NCBI RefSeq assembly: GCF_002797315.1
Contig: NZ_KZ454936.1
Coordinates: 991,133-1,055,132, forward strand
Source: Bacillus sp. FJAT-44742
GTDB lineage: Bacteria > Bacillota > Bacilli > Bacillales > Marinococcaceae
Direction: 5' to 3'
Length of the DNA stretch: 64,000 bases
Positions within the stretch are counted from its first letter, which is position 1; each line of letters opens with the position of its first letter. The notes below the pieces were generated by a model. That model saw only the letters and a list, made by a program, of their open reading frames with translations, searched no databases and was not told where the DNA came from. Shown piece by piece: positions 27,055-35,762 of the stretch. The position numbers and the translations under genes were made by a program.

Positions 27055-27891
27055 GTGAGCTATCTAGTAACAACCAAGTGGCTGTATGAAAATTTGCATG
27101 ATGAAAACCTTCGGATCGTTGATTGTCGTTTTGAATTGGGACAGCCTGAGCAGGGAAAAAAAGAATATTATGAAAGCCATATTCCTGGAGCAGTACATGT
27201 TGATTTGGAAAAGGATTTATCAGATTCTCCGGCAGTTCATGGTGGAAGGCATCCTCTGCCTGACATGGAGCAATTTGCGGATTTTATTTCTGAACTTGGG
27301 ATTGATAAGGATACTAAGGTTGTAGCATATGACGACCAAGGCGGAGCCATGGCAGCTCGCTTTTGGTGGATGCTGTTATATCTTGGCCATCCGAGTGTTT
27401 ATGTCCTTGATCAGACATTTACAAATTGGAAGAAAAAAGGATATCCTGTAACCGAGGAAATTCCTTCTATAGAGAAAAGGTATTTCTTTGCTGCTAAAGA
27501 ACCTCGTCTATTAGTTCATTTGGAAGAAGTGAAGGTAGCATTACATGAAGAAGACAAAGTTTTAATTGATGGTCGTGATGAAATACGATACAAAGGAATC
27601 AGGGATGAGGTTGACCCGGTAGCAGGTCATATCCCTGGAGCCAGGCATTATTTTTGGAAGAAAGTATTAACAGAAGAGGGGAAATGGAAAGAATCTGAAG
27701 AGCTTCAAAGTCACTTTTCCGGGTTGTCTCATTCTGATGAAATCATATCCTACTGCGGTTCTGGGGTAACGGCGGCAGCTAATGTTCTTGCCTTAAAGGA
27801 AGCAGGGTTTGAAAATGTCCGGTTATATGCAGGGAGCTGGAGTGATTGGTCTTCATATCCGGATCTTCCCTATGAAACAGATAAATCATAA
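27055..27891 (+). CDS. Two-domain sulfurtransferase (thiosulfate / 3-mercaptopyruvate type)
   Basis: 278 aa with tandem rhodanese domains. The N-terminal domain (about 1-130) is the inactive type, with AYDDQGGAMAARFWWML where the active loop would be. The C-terminal domain carries the catalytic Cys in YCGSGVTAAANVLAL. The CGSGVTA loop is nearer to mercaptopyruvate sulfurtransferase (CGSGVTA) than to rhodanese (CRKGVTA). It transfers sulfane sulfur to cyanide or thiols. GTG start with AAGGGGG upstream. Monocistronic, with a strong terminator. Confidence 0.9.
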   Translation: MSYLVTTKWLYENLHDENLRIVDCRFELGQPEQGKKEYYESHIPGAVHVDLEKDLSDSPAVHGGRHPLPDMEQFADFISELGIDKDTKVVAYDDQGGAMAARFWWMLLYLGHPSVYVLDQTFTNWKKKGYPVTEEIPSIEKRYFFAAKEPRLLVHLEEVKVALHEEDKVLIDGRDEIRYKGIRDEVDPVAGHIPGARHYFWKKVLTEEGKWKESEELQSHFSGLSHSDEIISYCGSGVTAAANVLALKEAGFENVRLYAGSWSDWSSYPDLPYETDKS

Positions 27892-27895
27892 TATA

Positions 27896-27942
27896 AGAGC
27901 TCATCCTTCCCTGCCGTAAATAGGGAAGAATGAGCTTTTTTT
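27896..27942 (+). terminator. Terminator of the sulfurtransferase gene
   Basis: A 15-bp stem with one mismatch, AGCTCATCCTTCCCT (27898-27912) / AGGGAAGAATGAGCT (27922-27936), then eight T. Confidence 0.9.
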
Positions 27943-28035
27943 TCACTTCGCTTTATTACATTCATTGTGAGTTTTAACAAAATACGCACGCTTGTACAAG
28001 GTAAAGGTACAACTATTCACTAGAAAGGGCACTGC

Positions 28036-28641
28036 TTATCCGTTCTTTAAAGAACGATGAGGCAGGCGCCATTTATAATAGACTGACAGCATTCGGAGTG
28101 TGACGATGACAACCAGCAAAGATATATACCCAGCCATGGTGTTTACTGCCCCTGTACCAATCAATAATCCTGCAAGCATGGCCCAGGCGATATAGATCTC
28201 CTGACGCAGCACCATAGGCTTGCGTCCTGCAAGCACGTCTCGAATCATCCCGCCTCCTGCACCAGTAAGGGCAGCGGCTGCGATAACTGCACTCAACGGG
28301 TGATTCATCTCTGCAGCGTAAATGGCTCCCTGAACAGCAAATGCAGCAAGGCCAATGGCATCAAAAAATATTCCCCATTTTCCCCACTGAGTAAGCCAGA
28401 GATTCGGGAGAAGAAAAGCTAAAGTCATAACAATAAAAGCAATCGTAAACAGGTTTCCTTGCTCCCATAAAGCAGAGACAGGCACACCAATCAATAAATT
28501 TCGCACGGCTCCTCCCCCAAAAGCCGTAACAAACCCCAGGATATAAACTCCTAGTAAATCATAATCTTCTTCCATTGCTACAATCACACCACTTAAGGCA
28601 AAGGCAATTGTTCCGATAATATTTAATATGTCCCAGGTCAT
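28036..28641 (-). CDS. TRIC-type (UPF0126) integral membrane protein
   Basis: 201 aa, about seven membrane helices. Each half carries the glycine-rich signature of the family: AFGGGAVRNLLIG and TGAGGGMIRDVLAG. Bacterial members form trimeric cation-permeable channels, and the E. coli relative YicG has been linked to glycine transport, so the substrate here is open. RBS CAAAGGAGCAG precedes the ATG. A single-gene unit on the minus strand, with ubiB-like gene upstream behind a terminator. Confidence 0.88.
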   Translation of the reverse strand: MTWDILNIIGTIAFALSGVIVAMEEDYDLLGVYILGFVTAFGGGAVRNLLIGVPVSALWEQGNLFTIAFIVMTLAFLLPNLWLTQWGKWGIFFDAIGLAAFAVQGAIYAAEMNHPLSAVIAAAALTGAGGGMIRDVLAGRKPMVLRQEIYIAWAMLAGLLIGTGAVNTMAGYISLLVVIVTLRMLSVYYKWRLPHRSLKNG

Positions 28642-29006
28642 AGGCTGCTCCTTTGTATAATGTTCACGCTTATCTTACCAAAGCCGTGGAGAAATGAAAG
28701 AATGATCCACCCCGCCAGCCTGCATAAAAGAATGGTCCGACTGTTACACGAGGTAAGTGCTTCTTTGCAGTAAAAGAAGACCGCAAATCCTCTAATAAGA
28801 GGCGTGCGGTCTATTTTGCCCGGTCGCTGTAATGAGAGCTCGAGCAAAGCTTACCCTGGCTGCTTTTCTCGTAATCATTGGAAAAGTTGAAAACGTGAAC
28901 CAAGCTAATCCCTTGAAGTGAAAGACTCACCTTAAGGGAGCATACTGTAAACACGTTGTTTGAAAAAAATGTGAAAAGACATTGTAAACATCCAATAAGA
29001 CAGCTC
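28642..29006 (-). other. Spacer between the ubiB-like and TRIC genes
   Basis: 365 bp. A minus-strand intrinsic terminator lies at 28771-28815, with stem AGACCGC / GCGGTCT (28778-28784 with 28806-28812) enclosing an inner CTC/GAG hairpin and then TTCTTTT. It would end the ubiB-like transcript. About 100 bp remain before the TRIC gene start, with TAAGAT near 28676 as a possible -10. A 69-codon ORF (28638-28847) crosses the hairpin and is not credible. Confidence 0.55.
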
Positions 29007-30680
29007 TTAAAAACGTCCGGATTTTAAAATGGAGTAAATTAATAAAAGAAACATAAAAAAGGAAACAATAAAACTGATTTCAATGACTGGAAGCTGGACA
29101 AGAATAGAATTTTGGTCCCCAAACGTGGAACCAATAATAAGGCCTACCATAATGATACTAAAGGCAAGAAGTGTGATACTAAAAGAAATTCGGTTAACAA
29201 TTTTGTCCATTTTATTTAAGAAGATATTCAGCGTAGGTATTTTTACGTCAATACCTACTCCTTTGTGGATCTGCCTTAACGCATCTCTTAATTCTTTTGG
29301 AATATCAGTAAGAATGTCCTGCTGTCTTTTTCCTTCTCGTCCCACTTTCGTAAGCCAGGTAAACGGATTTAAACGGTCACGAGCGAGCATTTTTCCGTAA
29401 GGCTCGGCAACTTCCACAATGCTCAGCTCAGGATCAAGTCTTTCGAGCAGGCTTTCGAGTGTAATAATCGCTTTGGCAAGAAGTGTGTATTCTTTGTAAA
29501 TTTGGATCTGGTACCTATGAGACATTGAGAATATGTCATTGATTGCTTCACCGAACCGTACCTGGTTAAACGGCCGGTCATAGTATTTTTGCAATAAGTA
29601 TTCCACATCATCCACAAATTGATCATGATTAATATCTTCAGGAATTTCAGCCATTTCATAAATGGTATCGGCCACTTCTTCAGGTTTCTTGCGGGTCATC
29701 GCAATAACGTAACTGACAAACTGGTACCGCATTGCTTTATTAAGGCGCCCTACCTGGCCGAAGTCGAGCATAGCGGCTCTGTCTTCATCCAAAAAAATGA
29801 TGTTTCCTGGGTGAGGATCACTGTGGAAAAGGCCGTCAATTAACACCTGATGCAAAAAAGCGTCAGCTAATGAACGGGCCAGGGCATTTTTTTTAACCTC
29901 ACTTCTTGATTCCGAAAGTTCACTGATCTTGTTCCCTTTAAAAAAAGACATAGTAAGTATGCGTTTGGTAGAAAACTCTTCATAAATTTCCGGGATCACG
30001 ACCCGTTCAAATTCCTCCATGTTTTTCCTGACTTTATCTGTATTACGGGCTTCTACAAAATAATCCACTTCATCTCGTATAGCAGTAACAAATTCTTCTA
30101 TTACATCCTGGAGCCGGTAAAACTGAGCCCATGTAAAACGCTGGTGAAGCAGTCGGGCTAGATCTCTAAGGATCTCTATATCTTTTTCGACAATTTCTTT
30201 GATATGAGGGCGTGATATTTTAACGGCCACTTCTTCTCCTGTTTTAAGGCGGGCCCAGTGTACCTGTCCGATAGAGGCAGCTGCAAGGGGCTTTTCTGAA
30301 ATCTCTGAAAAGACCTCATCAATTGAGGTATCCATGTCCTCTTCAATCATTTTCTTTGCTTTTTCATAAGGAAAGGGAGGTACGTCATCCTGAAGCTTTT
30401 CAAGCTCCTGAATAATAGAAGGAGGAAAGATATCCTTTCTTGTGCTGATCATTTGGCCAAGCTTTATAAAGGTTGGACCAAGCTCTTCTACCACATGCCG
30501 AATTCGGGTACCAACAGATCTAGTTTCTTTTTTGTTTGAATCAGCGGCCAGACGCTTTGGGAGAGAAAGGACATGGAATAACCCAACCTCCTGGATAATA
30601 TAGCCAAACCCGTGTCTTGTCAGAGTAGCTACTATTTTTCGGTAGCGGTTTGCGTGCTTGAGACCTCTAGAAAGTGCCAT
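29007..30680 (-). CDS. ABC1/UbiB-family atypical protein kinase-like membrane protein
   Basis: 557 aa. Hallmarks of the UbiB/ADCK family are present: the KxGQ motif in LGPTFIKLGQMISTR, the Ala-rich nucleotide loop PLAAASIGQVH, the Lys in VAVKISRP, and the catalytic and metal motifs LFHSDPHPGNI and MLDFGQVGRL. Two membrane helices close the C terminus (about 500-555). Relatives support quinone biosynthesis or lipid handling through ATP hydrolysis; the role in Bacillaceae is unresolved. ATG at 30680, with AGGAGAAAGGAAATG upstream. Next to the phasin-like gene 33 bp upstream, probably one operon. Confidence 0.9.
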   Translation of the reverse strand: MALSRGLKHANRYRKIVATLTRHGFGYIIQEVGLFHVLSLPKRLAADSNKKETRSVGTRIRHVVEELGPTFIKLGQMISTRKDIFPPSIIQELEKLQDDVPPFPYEKAKKMIEEDMDTSIDEVFSEISEKPLAAASIGQVHWARLKTGEEVAVKISRPHIKEIVEKDIEILRDLARLLHQRFTWAQFYRLQDVIEEFVTAIRDEVDYFVEARNTDKVRKNMEEFERVVIPEIYEEFSTKRILTMSFFKGNKISELSESRSEVKKNALARSLADAFLHQVLIDGLFHSDPHPGNIIFLDEDRAAMLDFGQVGRLNKAMRYQFVSYVIAMTRKKPEEVADTIYEMAEIPEDINHDQFVDDVEYLLQKYYDRPFNQVRFGEAINDIFSMSHRYQIQIYKEYTLLAKAIITLESLLERLDPELSIVEVAEPYGKMLARDRLNPFTWLTKVGREGKRQQDILTDIPKELRDALRQIHKGVGIDVKIPTLNIFLNKMDKIVNRISFSITLLAFSIIMVGLIIGSTFGDQNSILVQLPVIEISFIVSFFMFLLLIYSILKSGRF

Positions 30681-30713
30681 GCAACATTTCCTTTCTCCTG
30701 AATGTCTCGCTGG

Positions 30714-31046
30714 TTAGTTTGAGTTGTTTTCATCATCATTGTTTTTGATATGCTGTGCTAATTGCAATTCAATCGCTGCTAATTGTTCTTTTAGTTCATT
30801 TATATCTTTTTGAGTAGCAACACCCATGTCTTTAAAGGAATCCTGCATGCGGTCTTTAGCTTGAGAGGACCATTCAGCTTCTGTTGATTTACCTTTCGTA
30901 ACCATTTCATCCATCCACTCATCGGCTTCCTTCGGAGTGATCTGTCCTTTTGAAACAAGGTCATCCAAATATGCTTGAACTTTTTCTTTCCCTGTCACTG
31001 CTGCACCGAGTCCTAGGAAAAATCCTTTTTTTAATAGTTCGTTCAT
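30714..31046 (-). CDS. Phasin-like helical protein
   Basis: 110 aa. MNELLKKGFFLGLGAA, then KEKVQAYLDDLVSKGQITPK and a C-terminal coiled coil (KDINELKEQLAAIELQLAQH), resembles the phasin/PhaI-like family that coats polyhydroxyalkanoate granules. Bacterial ubiB-like genes are often next to such a gene. There are two adjacent ATGs; the second, at 31046, is 5 nt from AGGAGGGG and is preferred. A longer frame to 31184 is unsupported. Possibly a partner or membrane adaptor of the downstream UbiB-like protein rather than a granule protein; this is inference. Confidence 0.7.
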   Translation of the reverse strand: MNELLKKGFFLGLGAAVTGKEKVQAYLDDLVSKGQITPKEADEWMDEMVTKGKSTEAEWSSQAKDRMQDSFKDMGVATQKDINELKEQLAAIELQLAQHIKNNDDENNSN

Positions 31047-31207
31047 CATAACCCCTCCTGCAGAATTTTGCCCTCTTTTTTCCCGGGCGAAAGGAAACTG
31101 CTTTCTTATCTCTCGATTTGGAAGCGAGCAGATAGAAGCTTTGATTTCCCCATACTTGTATTTTACCAAAACTAACCGGCGCAAAACATTTTAAAATACA
31201 GCGTTTA

Positions 31208-31242
31208 GGAAAAAAGCATCCAGCCAAAGGCTGAATGCTTTA
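31208..31242 (-). terminator. Terminator of the 66-residue membrane protein gene
   Basis: A 12-bp stem with one wobble pair (31214-31225 with 31229-31240), triloop, and a T-run on the minus strand (TTTTTTCC). It directly follows the stop at 31247. Confidence 0.85.
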
Positions 31243-31246
31243 CAGG

Positions 31247-31447
31247 TTAGTTATTATCAGTAAACATAAGTACAATTACAAAAACAATAGTAACCAGAGA
31301 AAGGACAGATAAAGAAGTATACATGAACGTTCCTACTTCTTCAGCGCCATTTTCTCCGTTTCCATCTCCTGCTCCCAAAGCAGCAAGAGGAGAAAGAGCA
31401 AAAATCGCAAACGCCATCATTAACCATGCACTACATTTTTTGACCAT
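31247..31447 (-). CDS. Small secreted or membrane protein, 66 aa, unknown
   Basis: Strong SD CAAAGGAGG 6 nt before the ATG at 31447, and a terminator right after the stop, so the gene is well bounded. Residues 1-24 look like a signal peptide (MVKKCSAWLMMAFAIFAL, then SPLAALGAG). A short acidic Gly/Asn-rich loop follows, then one membrane helix (about 42-62) and a tiny DNN tail. No family recognised. Confidence 0.6.
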   Translation of the reverse strand: MVKKCSAWLMMAFAIFALSPLAALGAGDGNGENGAEEVGTFMYTSLSVLSLVTIVFVIVLMFTDNN

Positions 31448-31722
31448 TGTGATCCTCCTTTGTATGTATAGAGCCACTCATCCTTGGGTTCGATCCTTTG
31501 ATGCCGGACCGAATTTCCGTGTATGCTGGAAAAAGATATACTCCCCTTCACACGATATCACTCTTATTATAGATGCTCTATTATTTTTTTTCAATTCCTT
31601 CCTTTTACAAGGATTTTGTTACGATAAGCCACGCTTTTCCTGTAAGCTTTCCTGCTTGTACCATGATACGTCCTGAACATAACAGCGTTTTTTCAAAAAG
31701 AAAGAAGAAAGAGGCGATAAAA

Positions 31723-33147
31723 ATGACGAGCTGGAACACACCGGAAGAAATTACTGAAAAAATGAACAGAGCTAAACATGCACAAGAAACCTGGTCTTCA
31801 CTGTCATTAAAAAAGAGAATTGAATATTTGAAAAAGCTGCGAAAGCAACTGTTGAAAAAGAGAAAAGAAGTAATCAGTATTTTACAGAATGAAGCACATA
31901 AAACACCGACGGATACCTTGACAGCCGAAATTTTAGCGACAGCAGATGCCATTGTTCATTATGAAAAAGAAATTGAAGGATACATGGCAGAGGAAACGAG
32001 AAAAACACCGTTTATTTATGGGAAGCAGAGGACCAGTGTAGTGAGAAAGCCACTGGGAACAATCGCGGTCTTTTCTCCGTGGAATTTTCCTTTACAGCTT
32101 TCAATGGTACCTGCACTTACTGCATTAGTTACTGGAAATACGGTAGTACTAAAGCCTTCTGAAGTCCTGCCAAAATTAAACAAATGGATGGAAGAGCTAT
32201 TTTCCTCTGTCTTTCCAACTGGAACAGTTGAGGTGGTTCATGGAGGCAAAGAGCAGGGAATAGCCCTAGTTGATGCCAAACCAGAAAAGATTTTTTTTAC
32301 AGGCAGTGTTCCTGTCGGCAAAGCCATTATGAAACATGCGGCTGACTATATGATCCCTGTTGATCTTGAACTTGGAGGCAAAGATCCGATGATTGTTTGT
32401 GAGGATGCTAACGTAAATCGTGCTGTTGAAGCAGGATTGTATGGTAGTTTTCTTCACAGCGGCCAGGTTTGTGTCAGCGTTGAGCGCATATATGTCCATC
32501 AATCAATATATAGAGATTTTGTAGAGAAGCTTCGCAGCAAAGCCCTGGAATTAACCCAGGGAACTGATTTTCATTCTGATATGGGCGGGATGACAACAAG
32601 AGATGGCTTTGAAAGGGTAAAAAAGCAGGTGGGGAATGCTATCTTTCATGGTGCAGCCTGTGTTACGGATGAGACGTGGAAACAAGCTGAGTATCCTTAT
32701 TTTCCACCGACGATTTTAACTAATGTAAATCAAGGGATGGAAATTATGCAGGAAGAGACGTTTGGACCTGTTGTGACAGTCACACCCTATAGTAGTGAAG
32801 AAGAAGCGATTCGGCTGGCAAATGACTCGCGCTTTGGATTAAATGCAAGCATTTTCTCAAATAATACAGAGAAAGGGAAACAGCTGGCTGAACGGCTGAA
32901 TACAGGAAGCGTCTATGTAAATGATGTCATTAAGAATATTGCCAATATGAATGCCCCTTTTGGGGGGGTGAAAGAAAGTGGAGCGGCAAGATACCACGGC
33001 AGAGAAGGAGTTGAAGCTTTCACGTATACCCAGGCTATAATGATTGAAAAAGGAAAGAGAAAACGTTCATTTAATTACTTTCCTTATTCCAAGAAGAATT
33101 TTAAGAGGATAGAACGCCTCCTTGCCATCATTTATGGCAGAAAATAA
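31723..33147 (+). CDS. NAD(P)-dependent aldehyde dehydrogenase
   Basis: 474 aa. The ALDH pattern is complete: FSPWNFPLQLSMVP (cofactor pocket), KPSE, FTGSVPVGKAI, catalytic Glu in DLELGGKDP and catalytic Cys in SGQVCVSVERIYV, then EETFGPVVTV and NAPFGGVKESG. The aldehyde it uses cannot be read from sequence; the short form with a basic C terminus resembles the YwdH/coniferyl-type group. Start ATG at 31723 with a modest AAAGAGG upstream; a frame reaching 31573 has no site. A terminator begins at the stop codon. Confidence 0.92.
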   Translation: MTSWNTPEEITEKMNRAKHAQETWSSLSLKKRIEYLKKLRKQLLKKRKEVISILQNEAHKTPTDTLTAEILATADAIVHYEKEIEGYMAEETRKTPFIYGKQRTSVVRKPLGTIAVFSPWNFPLQLSMVPALTALVTGNTVVLKPSEVLPKLNKWMEELFSSVFPTGTVEVVHGGKEQGIALVDAKPEKIFFTGSVPVGKAIMKHAADYMIPVDLELGGKDPMIVCEDANVNRAVEAGLYGSFLHSGQVCVSVERIYVHQSIYRDFVEKLRSKALELTQGTDFHSDMGGMTTRDGFERVKKQVGNAIFHGAACVTDETWKQAEYPYFPPTILTNVNQGMEIMQEETFGPVVTVTPYSSEEEAIRLANDSRFGLNASIFSNNTEKGKQLAERLNTGSVYVNDVIKNIANMNAPFGGVKESGAARYHGREGVEAFTYTQAIMIEKGKRKRSFNYFPYSKKNFKRIERLLAIIYGRK

Positions 33148-33178
33148 AAGATGAAAACGTTTTGATTCATCTTTTAGT
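33147..33178 (+). terminator. Terminator of the aldehyde dehydrogenase gene
   Basis: A 10-bp perfect stem AAAAGATGAA (33147-33156) / TTCATCTTTT (33166-33175), overlapping the stop codon's last base. Confidence 0.75.
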
Positions 33179-33209
33179 CCACTATAAGGGACAAGTTGCT
33201 TGAAATGGC

Positions 33210-33310
33210 TTGAGATTATCTCTAACCATAGTAAAATGATGTTATAATTAGTAAGGATAAATAGGCAGCTTGTCTGTATTACGCTGCTCTTCTTTAATAA
33301 AGAAGAGCAG
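33210..33310 (+). promoter_or_regulatory. Promoter and leader hairpin upstream of ilvA
   Basis: TTGAGA (33210-33215), 16-bp spacer, TAAAAT (33232-33237). About 45 bp downstream, a 13-bp perfect hairpin GCTGCTCTTCTTT / AAAGAAGAGCAGC with a 3-nt loop (33283-33310) is followed by AGGTTTT. The T-run is poor for a terminator, so it may be an mRNA-stabilising or attenuating structure in the ilvA leader. No T-box features (specifier loop, TGGN antiterminator box) were found. Confidence 0.45.
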
Positions 33311-33441
33311 CAGGTTTTATGTGAGGCCTGCAGGACAAAGCAAATGACAGGAAAAAAGGGACATAATAGCCTGGTAAAGACGTAAAAAGGATGATTCGAA
33401 TGACAACAGCGCAAACCCTGACAAATGAAAGGAAAAAAAGC

Positions 33442-34689
33442 ATGAGCAGGATTCATATCGAAGACATAATCATAGCTAATCAAACTCTTAAGGATGTAGT
33501 TACTCATACTCCTCTGCAAAAAAACCAGGTTCTCTCTGAAAGATATGACGCGAATGTGTATTTAAAGCGGGAAGATCTGCAAGTTGTCCGGTCTTTTAAA
33601 ATCCGGGGAGCATATCACCTTATGCATAGTCTTTCTAAGGAAAGCCTTGAAAACGGAGTCGTATGTGCAAGTGCCGGCAATCATGCCCAAGGAGTTGCTT
33701 ATTCTTGTAAAGCTTTAAAAGTAAAAGGCAAGATATTTATGCCTAACACTACGCCCCGTCAAAAGATTGACCAAGTGAAATTATTCGGCAAGGAATTTGT
33801 GGAAGTTATACTGACAGGTGATACATTTGATGATGCATTTGCCCAGGCGATGGAATACAGGGAAGAGCACAATATGGAGTTTATCCATCCCTTTAATCAC
33901 GAAAAAATTATTGCCGGTCAGGGCACAGTCGGAATGGAAATTATGAATGATATAGAAGAAAAAATAGATTATCTGTTCAGTTCAATTGGAGGCGGTGGCC
34001 TCGTTTCCGGCGTAGGCACCTATATTAAATCCATTTCTCCTTCTACCAAAATAATTGGAACAGAGCCAGCCGGCGCTCCTGGAATGAAAGAGTCTTTGGC
34101 CAGCGGAGAAGTTGTGGAGCTGGAAGAGATTGAAAAGTTTGTTGATGGCGCGGCTGTCAAACGTGTAGGTGAGATTACTTACGATATTTGTAAAAATGTC
34201 TTAGATGATATTAAGCTTGTTCCGGAAGGGAAAATTTGCAGTACGATTCTTGAACTGTATAACCAAAATGCCATAGTGGCAGAGCCGGCAGGGGCCATGC
34301 CGATTTCAGCCCTGGATTTTTACAAGGATGAAATTAAAGGAAAGACCGTAGTTTGTATTGTAAGCGGCGGGAATAATGATATTGGCAGGATGGAGGAAAT
34401 GAGAGAAAGATCTCTTGTTTATGAAGGGCTCCAGCATTATTTTATAGTCAACTTCCCCCAGCGGGCAGGTGCCTTGCGTGAATTTTTAGATGAAGTCCTT
34501 GGGCCGACTGATGATATTACCAGATTTGAGTACACAAAAAAGAACAATAAAACAAGCGGACCGGCTTTAGTAGGCGTGGAGTTAAAATGCAGTAAGGATT
34601 ATCAGCAGCTTATTGAGAGAATGCAGAAAAAAGGCTTTCAATACGACGAAATTAACAAAGATGAACGATTATTTACTTTCCTAGTGTAA
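33442..34689 (+). CDS. ilvA: Threonine dehydratase (deaminase), biosynthetic type
   Basis: PLP enzyme making 2-oxobutanoate from threonine, the entry to isoleucine synthesis. The PLP lysine is in VRSFKIRGAYH, the phosphate loop is IGGGGLVSGVGTY, and SGGNNDIGR is conserved. A single C-terminal ACT-like domain (about 330-415) fits the short Firmicute form. Two starts have usable ribosome sites: ATG 33442 (415 aa, AAAGGA) and ATG 33400 (429 aa, AAAAAGG). B. subtilis IlvA has 422 aa, so this is undecided. Monocistronic, own promoter and terminator. Confidence 0.93.
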   Translation: MSRIHIEDIIIANQTLKDVVTHTPLQKNQVLSERYDANVYLKREDLQVVRSFKIRGAYHLMHSLSKESLENGVVCASAGNHAQGVAYSCKALKVKGKIFMPNTTPRQKIDQVKLFGKEFVEVILTGDTFDDAFAQAMEYREEHNMEFIHPFNHEKIIAGQGTVGMEIMNDIEEKIDYLFSSIGGGGLVSGVGTYIKSISPSTKIIGTEPAGAPGMKESLASGEVVELEEIEKFVDGAAVKRVGEITYDICKNVLDDIKLVPEGKICSTILELYNQNAIVAEPAGAMPISALDFYKDEIKGKTVVCIVSGGNNDIGRMEEMRERSLVYEGLQHYFIVNFPQRAGALREFLDEVLGPTDDITRFEYTKKNNKTSGPALVGVELKCSKDYQQLIERMQKKGFQYDEINKDERLFTFLV

Positions 34690-34690
34690 T

Positions 34691-34727
34691 GGAGAGGATG
34701 CCCCATGTTGGCGGCATCCTCTTTTTA
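34691..34727 (+). terminator. Terminator of ilvA
   Basis: A 10-bp stem AGAGGATGCC (34693-34702) / GGCATCCTCT (34713-34722) followed by TTTTTAT. Confidence 0.9.
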
Positions 34728-34758
34728 TATGATAATGATTGAACTGTCGATTAATTTA

Positions 34759-34777
34759 AAATTTCACTTACCGTAAT
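34759..34777. repeat. Copy 1 of a 19-bp intergenic motif
   Basis: AAATTTCACTTACCGTAAT. The same sequence with one change (T to G at position 10) is found at 59242-59260. It lies about 165 bp upstream of the DUF3891 gene. Possibly a regulator site; see findings. Confidence 0.45.
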
Positions 34778-34939
34778 TATTACTTAATAGAATTGAAAGA
34801 AATATAAGGGAAAGAGCTGATAAGCAGGAATCTGCGTTTTTCATTATCCTGCTCCTTAATAAAAAAGGACTATCTCTGTTTTATCAAGAATTTATTATAT
34901 AAAACGAGTAGAAAAAGATGAAACAAAGGGGGAGTTGAA

Positions 34940-35695
34940 GTGATTATTAGAGAATGGAGTGACAGCTTTGAGTTAATTGAGCAGCACGAACATGCCAGGT
35001 TGTCTGGTGCAGTGTGCGCGTTTTGGGGAGATCCAGCCGTGAAGACCAGTTTGTGGGAAGCCGTCATTCTTGCTGTAAAAGAGCATGACAGAGCATGGAT
35101 TCCCCTTGATAAAGAACCGTTGTGGAATGAAAAGAAACAAAGGCCTTTTTCTTTTACTGATTATCCAATGAACGAGAAAATAAATGCTTACTCTAATGGG
35201 GTAGATGAGATTGAAAGAATTAATCCTTATGCCGCCTTATTAGGGAGCCTCCATTACGCTTCTTTTTTTACGAGCAATGAAACAAAAATAGGTAAAGAGT
35301 TTTATGAGCAGGAACAAAAAAGACAAGATAAACTTAGAGGACAGGGAGCACGGGCTGGCTTTGAAACAGAACATGTAAACATTCTCCAATTTTGTGATGA
35401 TATTTCACTATATTCCTGCTTAAATCAACCTGGAGTAAGCAAAGAAAAAGAGTATCCCTGGTTTAAAAATGGGTTTAGACAGCGTTTTGACTTTCTAGGT
35501 AAAAAACAGATGCAAGCCAGCTGGAGAAGTACCCAAGATATTGAGATAACACCTTTTCCCCTTGCTCAAAGGCTTTCTTTTACACTGAGAAGCTGGAGAG
35601 TGTCTAAACAAGATTGTAAAAAAACGGGCCTAGCAGCAGCCTGGAAAAAAAGAGAACAAATAAAAACATTTATTACTTTTCATCCCCCTTCGTAG
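34940..35695 (+). CDS. DUF3891 family protein
   Basis: 251 aa, soluble. The N terminus, with EQHEHARLSGAVCAFWGD, then VKEHDRAWIPLDKEP and YAALLGSLHYASFF, carries the conserved His/Asp pattern of DUF3891, whose layout recalls HD-type metal enzymes; no function is known. Start GTG at 34940, with AAAGGGGGAG 5 nt upstream. It stands alone between the ilvA terminator and the PfpI-like gene. Confidence 0.8.
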   Translation: MIIREWSDSFELIEQHEHARLSGAVCAFWGDPAVKTSLWEAVILAVKEHDRAWIPLDKEPLWNEKKQRPFSFTDYPMNEKINAYSNGVDEIERINPYAALLGSLHYASFFTSNETKIGKEFYEQEQKRQDKLRGQGARAGFETEHVNILQFCDDISLYSCLNQPGVSKEKEYPWFKNGFRQRFDFLGKKQMQASWRSTQDIEITPFPLAQRLSFTLRSWRVSKQDCKKTGLAAAWKKREQIKTFITFHPPS

Positions 35696-35762
35696 TTCCC
35701 TTCTTTTTTCAAAATTGATGGCTGATGGTAGAATAGATAAAGATCATCTAAAGGAGGCCATT

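Noticed and set aside
28638-28847. Minus-strand 69-codon ORF upstream of the TRIC gene
   Set aside because: It spans an intrinsic terminator hairpin and has no SD.
33067-33519. Minus-strand 150-codon ORF over the aldh end and ilvA start
   Set aside because: It runs across a terminator, a promoter and two plus-strand genes, and has no SD.
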